Assembly (NCBI RefSeq): GCF_014049385.1
Contig: NZ_JACAOA010000020.1
Coordinates: 1-42,123 of the forward strand
DNA: 42,123 nucleotides
Source of the DNA: Ruoffia halotolerans
Lineage (GTDB): Bacteria > Bacillota > Bacilli > Lactobacillales > Aerococcaceae
Reading direction: 5' to 3'
Numbering within the stretch: the stretch's first letter is position 1; every line of letters starts with the position of its first letter. Positions 1 through 7,934 of this stretch are shown here, one piece after another. Below the pieces are notes generated by a model. That model was not told the origin of the DNA. It saw nothing but the letters and a program-made list of their open reading frames with translations, and searched no databases. The position numbers and the translations under genes were made by a program.

Positions 1-76
1 TATTATAGAAGCCTTGAAAATAAATAAACTATTTAATAATATAATAGGAATAAACTTTGGAATAGGAGAATTTAAT

Positions 77-1123
77 TTGAAGATAAATACGAATGTATTT
101 CATAAACTGTCAATATTCTTTATATTGACGCTACTTGTATTTTCTGTCGATCATAAGTCCGTAGATGCTAGCGAACAATTTATTGATAGCAGTGGCTTCT
201 CGATTACACCCGAATTACCGAAAAGTGCACCAATTGTGCCTGAAGGAGAAACTTATGTCGAGATTAATAATAATATCCCTTACTTTACTAACAAAGATAT
301 TACGGCAACAAAAACGTGGGTGGAATTTAGTCAATTAGATGACTTAGGTCGAGTGGGTGCTGCTAACGCAGTTCTTTCTGTAGATACCTTACCTGCTGAA
401 CAAGAGTCAAGAAAAGATATCTCGGCCTTCCACCCTACTGGTTGGCATCAAGGGAAGTACAAGCAAATTGGTAGTGGTGGTTGGCTTTATAATCGATCAC
501 ACTTAATTGGGCATCAATTGATTGGTGAAGGTGACCCAGAATTAAATCTCATGACTGGAACGAGATGGTTTAATATGGAAGGTATGTTACCTTTTGAGAA
601 CTTTGTTGCAAGTACCATTGAAAATGATTTGCTGACTGTTCGTTACCGAGTGACGCCCTACTTTGAAGATGGGAATTTACTAGCTTCTGGTGCATTTATG
701 GAAGGTTTCTCCATTGATGACAACGGTGAAACCCTTCAATTTAACATCTATATTCCAAACAGACAGAAAAATGTTCAGCTTGATTATGGAACTGGTCTGC
801 ACGACGGGGAATATATTGAACAAACAGCAACCACAGCGCCAGCAAACAATAATCACCCTGGCACTACTTTATACTTTGCTGGGAATGCGATCGCAAACAG
901 CTCTTCTTCGAATCTACCGGTCAATTCCGATGTGACTGAAGGTCAAGGTGTGATAGAATCTGCTGGTTTTGCTGAAGTAGCAATAGAAACGCCGGCAGAA
1001 GAAAATGTTTATTATCAAAATTGCACGGCTGTACGAGATGCTGGTGCTGATCCGATTCATCGTGGTGAACCTGGCTATGCATCACATTTAGATCGTGATA
1101 ACAACGGCATCGGATGTGAATAA
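77..1123 (+). CDS. Secreted DNA/RNA non-specific endonuclease with C-terminal excalibur domain
   Basis: Predicted exported nuclease of 348 residues that would hydrolyse DNA or RNA outside the cell. I chose TTG at 77 because an AGGAGA ribosome site lies at 64-69, seven bases upstream; an upstream TTG at 14 has no such site. The N terminus is a signal peptide (hydrophobic residues about 10-25, possible cleavage near VDASEQ). The nuclease core, about residues 60-240, has NRSHLIGHQL (N139-H142 with catalytic His) followed by LMTGTRWFN and EGMLPFEN, as in Endonuclease_NS_2 proteins of lactobacilli and streptococci. The last 37 residues carry the excalibur calcium-binding pattern ending DRDNNGIGCE. 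The gene ends at a bidirectional terminator shared with the convergent aldo/keto reductase gene. Roles in nutrition, DNA uptake or biofilm are all possible; the sequence does not decide. Confidence 0.88.
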   Translation: MKINTNVFHKLSIFFILTLLVFSVDHKSVDASEQFIDSSGFSITPELPKSAPIVPEGETYVEINNNIPYFTNKDITATKTWVEFSQLDDLGRVGAANAVLSVDTLPAEQESRKDISAFHPTGWHQGKYKQIGSGGWLYNRSHLIGHQLIGEGDPELNLMTGTRWFNMEGMLPFENFVASTIENDLLTVRYRVTPYFEDGNLLASGAFMEGFSIDDNGETLQFNIYIPNRQKNVQLDYGTGLHDGEYIEQTATTAPANNNHPGTTLYFAGNAIANSSSSNLPVNSDVTEGQGVIESAGFAEVAIETPAEENVYYQNCTAVRDAGADPIHRGEPGYASHLDRDNNGIGCE

Positions 1124-1129
1124 CAAAAA

Positions 1130-1160
1130 ACAGACTCCAGTTTTTGCTGGAGTCTGTTTC
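1130..1160. terminator. Bidirectional intrinsic terminator
   Basis: An 11-bp perfect stem, ACAGACTCCAG at 1130-1140 and CTGGAGTCTGT at 1147-1157, encloses the loop TTTTTG. T-rich sequence follows on the plus strand, and an A-run lies upstream, which gives a U-run on the minus strand. It serves both the nuclease gene and the convergent aldo/keto reductase gene. Confidence 0.9.
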
Positions 1161-1168
1161 TATATATA

Positions 1169-1999
1169 TTAGTTTATAACTAGACGATTTAAGTAATCCA
1201 TGTCAGTTGCTAAAATCTCAAAATCAAGATCCGCGTTATTATCCACATATTCTTCATGGACTGATTTTGGTAATACAACTAAACCTTTTTGGTAACAATA
1301 ACGAATCGCAATTTGAGCCGTTGATTTATTGTATTTATCTGCAATCGTTTGAATGTCTGGATTATTTAATAATTTTCCTGTTCCAATTGGTGAGTAAGCT
1401 TCTACGATCATGTCATTTTCTTGGCAATATTGAACTAATTGCTCATCGCGGAAACCAATATGGTATTTAATTTGATTTAACATTGGTTTGATTTTTACAT
1501 TCTCTAACAGATTTACTAAATCATCAATTTCAAAGTTTGAAACACCAATGGCTTTTACTTTACCTGCTTCATATGCTTCTTCCAATGCTCTCCATACTTG
1601 CAGATTCTCTTCGAAATACATTTTCTCAATGGGTCCATCAGTATGCATTTTATCCCAAGGACGAGGGGCATGAATAATCACTAAATCAAGATACTCAGTA
1701 TCTAAAGCCGTTAATGAGTCTTCAATGTCTTTTTTAGCTTCATCATAAGTTTTTGAAAAAGCACTTACTTTAGTAGTTAGGAAAAAGTCTTCTCGGTTCA
1801 CTCCAGAAGCTTTCATTCCTTTACCGACACCCTCTTCATTTACATAAGTGCGGGCAGTATCGATATGTATATAGCCATTATTTAACGCATAAGCTGTCAT
1901 TTGTTCTGCTTCTTCTGGGCTCATTTGCCATGTTCCCAATCCAATCGCAGGGATTTCTAAACCGTTTGAAAATGTAAATACTTCTTTTAATTGTGTCAT
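1169..1999 (-). CDS. Aldo/keto reductase
   Basis: NADPH-dependent oxidoreductase of 276 residues, the usual length for the bacterial AKR5-type family (2,5-diketo-gluconate reductase and YvgN-like). It reduces aldehydes or ketones in the cytoplasm. The full catalytic tetrad is visible: D47 in HIDTARTY, Y52, K77 in TTKVS, and H110 in LVIIHAP. Later landmarks are KAIGVSNF, the PMLNQIKYHI strand, the AYSPIGTGKLL segment and the cofactor-binding loop VLPKSVHEEY. A strong ribosome site (complement of TTTCCTCCT at 2005-2013) precedes the ATG. It is monocistronic, with the convergent nuclease downstream and a divergent DUF218 gene upstream. The physiological substrate cannot be read from sequence; methylglyoxal or other small aldehydes are typical for close relatives. 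Confidence 0.92.
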   Translation of the reverse strand: MTQLKEVFTFSNGLEIPAIGLGTWQMSPEEAEQMTAYALNNGYIHIDTARTYVNEEGVGKGMKASGVNREDFFLTTKVSAFSKTYDEAKKDIEDSLTALDTEYLDLVIIHAPRPWDKMHTDGPIEKMYFEENLQVWRALEEAYEAGKVKAIGVSNFEIDDLVNLLENVKIKPMLNQIKYHIGFRDEQLVQYCQENDMIVEAYSPIGTGKLLNNPDIQTIADKYNKSTAQIAIRYCYQKGLVVLPKSVHEEYVDNNADLDFEILATDMDYLNRLVIN

Positions 2000-2031
2000 A
2001 CATATTTCCTCCTAAACTTGATATGATTATG

Positions 2032-2059
2032 TTACCATTATTTCTTGAATTCGTATAAT
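2032..2059 (+). promoter_or_regulatory. Candidate promoter of the DUF218 gene
   Basis: TATAAT at 2054-2059 has a weak -35 (TTACCA, 2032-2037) at 16-bp spacing. Transcription would start near 2066, downstream of the ATG at 2062. That argues for the ATG at 2080, which has GGAGG at 2070-2074, as the true start. Confidence 0.5.
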
Positions 2060-2079
2060 AAATGCACCCGGAGGATCAA

Positions 2080-3078
2080 ATGGCAATGTCATTGTTAGTT
2101 TTTATTCTTTTATTCGTACTTTGTTTAGTTATTTATAAATATGAGCCTAGAACTATTTTTTTAGGACTCGTCATAATTTTAGTCGCAATTCAAAGTGTTG
2201 TTATGTTTCTGGTTTTTAACTTTAATAATTTGGCGCTAATTATGGGTATAATATTAAGTATTCTATTCCTAATTATACCTGTGGTTCTGACAATAGGTTT
2301 CTTAAGCAAACATAGAAAATTGTTCAAATTCTTAATAATTAGTTTGTTTGTCGGTATCATCATTTGCCTTCTATTGTATCTGAACGAAATCAATATCATC
2401 GAATTACTTCAACTCCCTTTAGTTACATGGGGAATTGGTTACTTTGTTTGTGGTATTTGTATAGCAATACTTGTCGTTGACAGCTATCTTCTTTCAGCTC
2501 TGATGAATTTATTTAGTAAAGAGAAACCAAGCGTAGATTATCTCATCGTTCTAGGCGCTGGATTGAATAAAGAAAAAGTGACTCCTTTACTTGCCAAACG
2601 AATTGATAAGGCAATCCAAGTATTTAAAGAAGCCCCTGATTTAATATTGATTATGTCAGGTGGGCAAGGAGATGATGAGATGATTCCAGAGGGATTAGCC
2701 ATGGCAAATTATGCAATAAGTCAAGGTGTCCCAAAAAATCATATTATTATTGAAGATCAATCTGTAAATACTTATGAAAATATTTTATTCTCAAGTCAGC
2801 AATTTGCCTCTGAAGATGCTTCATTTGCAATTATCAGTACAATGTATCATTTGTTTAGAGCTGAATTGATTGCTAAAAAACTAGGTTTAAAATCTGTGAG
2901 CTATGGTGCTGAATCAGGTAAGAACTGGGTATTCAATGCGAATGCTTTTATTCGAGAGTTCTTTGCTTATTTATATATGCAATTGAAGTGGGTTGTCTTA
3001 TTTTCAATTCTTTATACTCTATTATACAGTTTGTTGCACTATATGGTTTTGATGAATGCGTTCCCATTATCTCTATGA
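2080..3078 (+). CDS. DUF218 (YdcF/SanA/ElyC-type) multi-pass membrane protein
   Basis: Membrane protein of 332 residues. The N-terminal half is hydrophobic, with about five predicted membrane segments in residues 3-145. A DUF218 domain follows (about 150-290) with the family landmarks DYLIVLGAGL, an Arg/Lys-rich helix, MSGGQGDDE, EGLAMANYAISQGVP, IIEDQSVNTYENI and STMYHLFRAELIA. A last hydrophobic segment (about 300-325) closes the protein. This layout matches Firmicute YdcF-family proteins of about 340 residues. Family members are linked to envelope integrity and cell-wall or lipid-carrier metabolism, but the reaction is not established. ATG 2080 is preferred over 2062 because of the ribosome site GGAGG and the TATAAT placed too close to 2062. 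No terminator is evident before the pseudogene that follows. Confidence 0.83.
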   Translation: MAMSLLVFILLFVLCLVIYKYEPRTIFLGLVIILVAIQSVVMFLVFNFNNLALIMGIILSILFLIIPVVLTIGFLSKHRKLFKFLIISLFVGIIICLLLYLNEINIIELLQLPLVTWGIGYFVCGICIAILVVDSYLLSALMNLFSKEKPSVDYLIVLGAGLNKEKVTPLLAKRIDKAIQVFKEAPDLILIMSGGQGDDEMIPEGLAMANYAISQGVPKNHIIIEDQSVNTYENILFSSQQFASEDASFAIISTMYHLFRAELIAKKLGLKSVSYGAESGKNWVFNANAFIREFFAYLYMQLKWVVLFSILYTLLYSLLHYMVLMNAFPLSL

Positions 3079-3110
3079 TACAGTTAACATAGAATTTAGG
3101 TGGAATAATA

Positions 3111-3887
3111 ATGAAAGAAAATAATCATACTAAAGAAAATGCAGGCAAGCGAACAAGTGGTTGGCACGTTCTTTGAAACGATTGGAACTTCTATCGTAGA
3201 ATGTTTAGGTATTGCGGGATTAGATTCTTCATTGTTGATTTTGAACACAGTACATTTACCACGGAAACACTGTTGGAAATTGTTCATGCAGCTGAATTAC
3301 GTGATATGTCTACTTTATTGAGATTAAAAGATATTAATCGATCGAATGAATTACGTCCATTAGATGTTGGTGTTCAAGGTTAATTATTCCAAATATTCGA
3401 ACTGTTGATGAAGTTAAACAAGTGGTTGGTTGATTGGGGGAAGTACGCACCCATTGGTAACCGTGGATTTTTCCTATCTCGTGTCACTGATTTTGGTTTT
3501 AGTGATAAAGTTTTCGATTTATCAGCCTACTTTAAAGAGCGTAATCAAGAAACGTTAATCTTCCCATAATGTGAAACACCTCAATGTTTAGAGAATATCG
3601 AAGAAATTTGTGTGATCGATGGTGTTGACGGTATCTTTGTTGGTCTTTTTGATTTTACGATTGCCTTAGGTATTCCCGCTCAATTTGATCACCATATTTT
3701 TAAAGAGGCTCTAGCTCATATTTATAAAGCATGTCGTGATAACAATAGATTCACTTTTATTTTTGGAGCAAATACTGAACAAACTAAAAATTATAGAGAT
3801 TATAGCTTTGATGCTGTTACTTGCTCAATGGATGCTACAATTATGATCGAAGCCTTTAAAAATATGTTAGAAACAGTTAAAAAGTAA
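3111..3887 (+). pseudogene. HpcH/HpaI-family aldolase, degraded
   Basis: Remains of a 2-keto-3-deoxy sugar acid or 2,4-dihydroxyheptanedioate aldolase gene (class II, HpcH/HpaI, about 255 residues when intact). ATG 3111 has a good ribosome site (TTAGGTGG, 3096-3103). Family blocks occur in order but in different frames: VVGTFFETIGTSIVECLGIA (from about 3151), RFFIVDFEHSTFTTETLLEI (from about 3222), LLRLKDINRSNELRPLDVGV, IPNIRTVDEVKQVV (about 3385), GKYAPIGNRGFFLSRVTDFG (3438), and IDGVDGIFVGLFDFTIALG (3615 on). I count frame changes near 3145, 3225, 3381 and 3433, plus an in-frame TAA near 3568 just before the conserved CETP segment. Several independent lesions make sequencing error an unlikely explanation. 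No functional product is expected. Confidence 0.9.
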
Positions 3888-3964
3888 ATTTTAAACTGGT
3901 TATTCCTGTAAAATATTTAATTATATACTATAATATAATTAAAACTTATAGTAGGAATGATAAG

Positions 3965-4588
3965 ATGCTAAGTAGAACAGATGCCAAAATCGTACTTAAT
4001 GAAATTATGAATTTATATCCAGATGCAAGACCTACCATGCGATATGAGAATGCCTTTCAATTATTAATGGTTGTCATTTTGAGTGCGCAAGCAACAGATG
4101 CTTCCATTGAAAAAATTCAGGACAAATTATTTGAACGATATCCTTCGCCTGAAGCGGTCATCGAATCGAGTATTGAAGAGATTGAAACGTATATAAATAC
4201 GATTGGCTTATATCATAATAAAGCGCGCTATATTTTTATGAGTAGCCAGCAGTTATTAGATAACTTTGGAGGAGAGGTTCCATCTACACGTAAAGAATTA
4301 ACATCCTTAACCGGTATTGGTCCTAAGTCTGCCAATATTATCTTGAGTGTCGCGTATGGCGAAGCTGCATTTGCGGTTGATACCCATGTTACGCGAATAT
4401 GTAAGCACCACAACATTGTTGACGATGATGCGACAGCTCAAGATATAGAAAAGCGTGTGACAGAGATCCTGCCCCCTGAGAAATGGGGACATGCCCACCA
4501 AGCGATGATAAACTTTGGAAGAGAAATCTGTAAACCACGTAACCCTCTCTGTAAGAATCACCCGCAATTATATGCATATCTAGACTAG
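3965..4588 (+). CDS. nth: Endonuclease III (DNA glycosylase/AP lyase), lacking two iron-sulfur cysteines
   Basis: Base excision repair enzyme of 207 residues that removes oxidised pyrimidines and cleaves abasic sites. The helix-hairpin-helix LTGIGPKSAN carries the catalytic Lys K121, and AVDTHVTR carries the catalytic Asp D139. LSAQATDASIEK near residues 40-50 is the conserved substrate-pocket segment. The C terminus is odd. The usual ligand set is Cys-X6-Cys-X2-Cys-X5-Cys; here C189 and C196 are present, but the third position is H199 and the fourth ligand is absent because the protein ends QLYAYLD. It probably cannot hold a normal 4Fe-4S cluster. ATG 3965 follows TAGGAATGATAAG. A TATAAT at about 3929-3934 may belong to its promoter. 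It terminates at 4611-4639. Confidence 0.93.
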   Translation: MLSRTDAKIVLNEIMNLYPDARPTMRYENAFQLLMVVILSAQATDASIEKIQDKLFERYPSPEAVIESSIEEIETYINTIGLYHNKARYIFMSSQQLLDNFGGEVPSTRKELTSLTGIGPKSANIILSVAYGEAAFAVDTHVTRICKHHNIVDDDATAQDIEKRVTEILPPEKWGHAHQAMINFGREICKPRNPLCKNHPQLYAYLD

Positions 4589-4610
4589 AATTCTTTAAAT
4601 TCAAAACACA

Positions 4611-4639
4611 AAAGGAGCACAGATATTCTGCGCTCCTTT
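4611..4639. terminator. Bidirectional intrinsic terminator
   Basis: AAAGGAGC (4611-4618) pairs with GCTCCTTT (4632-4639). An inner CAGA/TCTG pairing sits across one A-C mismatch, with loop TAT. It lies between the convergent nth and AI-2E-family genes. Confidence 0.85.
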
Positions 4640-4644
4640 ATTAT

Positions 4645-5154
4645 TTAATCATAATAATTGTTTAGCTGCCCTTTTCTACGATATTTATTACGGACTTGGC
4701 GATATGCTGCAATGAATGGTATTAGTACAGATGCAACTACAATCCCAAGCACATTAAATATAACCGCACATAAGATCATAATGACTGCTGGTAACCAGAA
4801 TGGTAGTTCTAAATCTTTTCCTAAGAAAAACGGTTCGATTAATTGTTCGATAATTTCGACCCCAATGTATAGGAAGAGTAATAACCATCCTTGACTTGGA
4901 TCACCAAATATCCATTCAATAATTACCCAAGGTATGAATGCAATGCCCGCACCGACGACGGGAATTAAATCTAATAAACTAATTCCAATCGCAAATACAA
5001 TAGCATAACCAGGTTCATAGCCAATTCCCCAGAAGCCTAGAAAGAGTAGTAATATTACAATACCAATGACTTTTACTTCGGCTTTTGCAAATAGCCAAAT
5101 ATTTTTAACTCCTGTTGAAAATACTTCACCCCAAAATTGTGTATTTAAATTCAT
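4645..5154 (-). CDS. Short AI-2E/YtvI-family membrane protein
   Basis: Hydrophobic protein of 169 residues resembling only the C-terminal half of AI-2E-family (UPF0118) transporters, which are normally about 340-380 residues. The signature LLDLIPVVGAGIAFIPWVI (residues 60-78) and EQLIEPFFLGKDLELP (103-118) match the family's conserved region. Four to five membrane segments are visible, with a basic tail (RQVRNKYRRKGQ). It has its own ATG and a GAGAGGA ribosome site at 5163-5169, eight bases upstream, and I find no N-terminal half in the 150 bases before it. It therefore looks like a genuine short gene rather than a recent truncation, although an old truncation that gained a start cannot be excluded. 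Substrate unknown. Confidence 0.68.
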   Translation of the reverse strand: MNLNTQFWGEVFSTGVKNIWLFAKAEVKVIGIVILLLFLGFWGIGYEPGYAIVFAIGISLLDLIPVVGAGIAFIPWVIIEWIFGDPSQGWLLLFLYIGVEIIEQLIEPFFLGKDLELPFWLPAVIMILCAVIFNVLGIVVASVLIPFIAAYRQVRNKYRRKGQLNNYYD

Positions 5155-5313
5155 TAAATCTATCCTCTCATTTATTACAGATTGATTTTATTTTTTATTT
5201 TTATGTATAGTAATATTTTAACAAATTTAGTATAAAAACCATCCGCCTTAAGACGTAAATATGCTTTATAACAAAAGACACATTAAAAATTTTATCTAAT
5301 TAATGCGTATAGT

Positions 5314-5759
5314 TTAGATATATTCTACAAAGCCATTCCAACTGGTCTCTAGCAAATGATTTAAATTTTCTTTTTGACGTTTCATATTGAGAAAAGCTTT
5401 ATTGCATTTTAAACTCATGCTCCTCTGTTCACCATAAAATTTGATTGTGATTTTATATAGAATTAATCCTTTTTTCGCTCTAAAAAAATTCAATATCTTC
5501 GGTTAAACTCATTGCATACTCTCCACTCAGGTCTCCTAAAGTTGTAAGGGATAATAATAATTATATTGTCAGAAGTAAAATACACAATGTAATAATCTGA
5601 AGCTACTAAAAACTGAAACGTATTATACATTATTGAAGCCATTCAACCTGGTTGTGTGAAACCATAAATATAATTTTTATCTATTTGGCATTCTGGCATA
5701 ACTTCTTTAATGATAGTTTCAATATTTTCTGATTTGCATGCTTTGTTCATTGGATTCAT
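5314..5759 (-). pseudogene. Degraded gene of unknown function, possibly PH-domain-like
   Basis: No intact ORF covers this stretch, but the minus strand reads as one protein spread over three frames. It starts at ATG 5759 (MNPMNKACKSENIETIIKEV) and runs through YIYGFTQPG to a TGA at 5643-5645. The same frame resumes directly with MASIMYNTFQFLVASDYYIV and YFTSDNIIIIIPYNF. It moves to a second frame at about 5512 (MSLTEDIEFF) and to a third frame at an A7 run, 5482-5488 (RAKKGLILYKITIKFYGEQR). It ends CNKAFLNMKRQKENLNHLLE at TAA 5314-5316. The intact gene would encode about 145-150 residues. Alternating beta-strand-like segments and a C-terminal helix recall bacterial PH-like (YokE-type) domains, but this is a guess. 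It lies 21 bases after the cupin stop, as a second operon gene would. Confidence 0.62.
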
Positions 5760-5780
5760 CTCAATTTCGTTTATAGGGAA

Positions 5781-6278
5781 TCAATCGTTTAAAAACGACT
5801 GCCCCGTGACCGGGTCCAGTTCCGGTTTAGGAACTTGTATAATGTTCTCTTTAACTTCACTATACTCAGTTATTTCTCCATAACGCATGTCATATGAATC
5901 TCCATTCGGATATGCGCCAACAATTATAAAGTCTTCAGTTGAATCCTTCTTTTTATGAGCTGTTCCGGCTGGTAGAAAAATAACATCCCCTTGAGTAAAG
6001 GTAATAGTTTCTGACTCAGGACCTCCTAATTGTACCCTCGCAGATCCGGAAATACATGCTAACACCTCATGGGCGAGGGAATGAAAGTGATGCTTAGATA
6101 AAATTCCATTTATCCAACCATTTGAATAATGATGTTTCTCTAGAAAACCTAGAACGTCCTCTCCTGAATAGTCATTTTGTTTAAATATCTCAGCTAATGC
6201 CTTTTTATATATGACGACAGGCAGTTTGTTATTGGGAAAAGGACTATTTTCTTGAAGTTGCATTTTTATTATTTCCAT
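5781..6278 (-). CDS. YjlB-type cupin protein
   Basis: Cytoplasmic single-domain cupin of 165 residues, similar in size and layout to Bacillus YjlB. Cupin motif 1 is visible around residues 64-85 (HHFHSLAHEV...GSARVQLGG, with H64, H66, H70 and E71), and motif 2 around 97-108 (GDVIFLPAGTAH, with H108). These residues would bind a divalent metal. The family has no firmly established reaction. ATG 6278 follows AGGAGA (complement at 6285-6290) with good spacing. The decayed gene at 5314-5759 lies 21 bases downstream on the same strand, which suggests a former two-gene operon. No terminator is obvious after the stop. Confidence 0.85.
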   Translation of the reverse strand: MEIIKMQLQENSPFPNNKLPVVIYKKALAEIFKQNDYSGEDVLGFLEKHHYSNGWINGILSKHHFHSLAHEVLACISGSARVQLGGPESETITFTQGDVIFLPAGTAHKKKDSTEDFIIVGAYPNGDSYDMRYGEITEYSEVKENIIQVPKPELDPVTGQSFLND

Positions 6279-6299
6279 CTTGTATCTCCTATCATTATA

Positions 6300-6677
6300 T
6301 TAATTCTAATACTTATAGTATATTATAACGCTACACTTTCTAAATCGCACGAAATTTACATTACATTATATCCGTCAATCTATCACTTAAACTTACAACT
6401 AGTTTTAAATACAATTTACCATAAAAGGATTCTCAGTTTGTTTCTATGAACATATATAATTAACGAATCAAGAAATTTTATATGATTTATGAACAAAAAG
6501 TTAAAATGAGAAGATTTTAATTATAATATTAGAATAGCTTACTCATTGCATTGTAAGCGATAATCTAATTTAGTAAGCAGATTCATCTTTTCGTCTCATT
6601 TTACATGCATAATTAACTATGTTATTGTGAAAAACGTGATTATTACAAAAAGATTACATTGAAAAGAGGTAAAATTA
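6300..6677. promoter_or_regulatory. Upstream region of the opuA operon with inverted repeats
   Basis: About 380 bases without a gene. A TATAAT lies at 6522-6527, with a poor TTAAAA upstream. Two inverted repeats are visible: TAAAATGAGA at 6502-6511 with TCTCATTTTA at 6594-6603, and GCTTAC at 6537-6542 with GTAAGC at 6553-6558. A further AGTAAGCA occurs about 14 bases downstream. These could be operators or a structured leader for osmotic control (opuA of lactococci and streptococci is repressed by BusR), but I cannot match a specific known box. The part before 6480 shows nothing beyond AT-rich sequence. Confidence 0.3.
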
Positions 6678-7934
6678 GTGATTAAATTAAGAGTCGAAAA
6701 CTTAACAAAGATTTTCGGAGACAATGAAAAAGAAGCATTAGACTTAATGAATCAAGGAAAAACTAAAGAAGAAATATTAGCAGCTACAGGTGCAACACTT
6801 GGAGTGAATCAAGCTACTTTTGATGTAAAAGCTGGAGAAATTTTCGTTATTATGGGCTTATCAGGAAGTGGTAAATCTACACTTGTTCGTATGTTAAATC
6901 GTCTTATTGAACCGACAAACGGTAATGTATATATTGATGAAGCAAATGTATCACAAATGAATAAAAATGATTTACGAGATATCCGTCGTAAAAAAATTAG
7001 TATGGTGTTTCAAAATTTTGGTCTCTTCCCTCACCGTACTATTCTAGAGAATACTGAGTACGGTTTAGAAGTACAAGGCGTACCGAAAGCAAAACGTCAA
7101 GAAAAAGCGGAACAAGCTTTAGATAACGCTGGCTTACTTCCATATAAGGATCAATTCCCTGATCAGTTATCTGGTGGTATGCAACAACGTGTTGGTCTTG
7201 CAAGAGCGCTTGCTAACGACCCAGACATTTTATTAATGGATGAAGCCTTTTCTGCTTTAGATCCACTAATCCGTCGTGATATGCAAGATGAGTTAATTGA
7301 AATGCAAAAGACATTAAACAAAACAATTATCTTTATCACGCATGATTTAAACGAGTCATTAAGACTTGGTAATCGTATTGCAATCATGAAAGATGGTGAA
7401 GTTGTCCAAGTTGGTACGGGTGAAGAAATCTTATCAAAACCTGCGAATGATTATGTTAAACGCTTCGTAGAAGATATTGATCGTACTAAAGTATATACAG
7501 CGCAACATATTATGGAAGAACCAACAGCTGTTACAACTCAATTAGAGACACCTTCAGAAGCACTACGTATTATGGTAGATGAAGGCATGAGTAACATTCT
7601 TGTTGTAGATAAAGATGAGCAATTAATTGGATATGTAACCCGCGAAGAAGTGGAATCATTACTACACCAAGGTCATGATGATATATCAAGTGCTATTCAA
7701 TCAGATGTTCCAGAAGTTGAATCTGGTGCTTTAATTGATGACTTATTCGATGTAATTCATGATTCTGAAACGCCAATTGCTGTTACAAGCAATAAAGGTG
7801 AATTAGAAGGTGTTATCGTCCGTAGTAACGTTATTGGTGCTATGACAACTGACACGCAATATGATGTTATTAACAACAATGAGGATGATACAGAAATTAA
7901 AGATTCTACTAAGGAGGAATTAGACCATGAGTAG
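6678..7934 (+). CDS. opuAA: Glycine betaine/proline ABC transporter ATPase with tandem CBS domains
   Basis: ATP-hydrolysing subunit of an OpuA/ProU-type importer for compatible solutes, 418 residues. The start is GTG 6678, with AGAGG at 6665-6669. Walker A is GLSGSGKST (60-68), the Q-loop Gln is Q112, the signature is LSGGM (164-168), Walker B is ILLMDEA (with D188 and E189), and the H-loop His is H222. The ProV-specific N-terminal stretch [13 protein letters not shown] is present. The C-terminal 140 residues form two CBS domains. In OpuA these sense ionic strength or cyclic-di-AMP. An acidic tail follows. The stop overlaps the permease start by eight bases (GACCATGAGTAG), which indicates translational coupling in a three-gene operon. 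Confidence 0.95.
   Translation: MIKLRVENLTKIFGDNEKEALDLMNQGKTKEEILAATGATLGVNQATFDVKAGEIFVIMGLSGSGKSTLVRMLNRLIEPTNGNVYIDEANVSQMNKNDLRDIRRKKISMVFQNFGLFPHRTILENTEYGLEVQGVPKAKRQEKAEQALDNAGLLPYKDQFPDQLSGGMQQRVGLARALANDPDILLMDEAFSALDPLIRRDMQDELIEMQKTLNKTIIFITHDLNESLRLGNRIAIMKDGEVVQVGTGEEILSKPANDYVKRFVEDIDRTKVYTAQHIMEEPTAVTTQLETPSEALRIMVDEGMSNILVVDKDEQLIGYVTREEVESLLHQGHDDISSAIQSDVPEVESGALIDDLFDVIHDSETPIAVTSNKGELEGVIVRSNVIGAMTTDTQYDVINNNEDDTEIKDSTKEELDHE

Noticed and set aside
77-1123. Loss of the DRGH nuclease motif in the secreted endonuclease
   Set aside because: The NRxHLIG...LMTGTR..N pattern is the normal form in this Gram-positive subfamily, so nothing is missing.
5160-5313. Remnant of an N-terminal AI-2E half upstream of the short membrane gene
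   Set aside because: All three minus-strand frames were read and give no hydrophobic family-like sequence; the stretch is AT-rich with stops.
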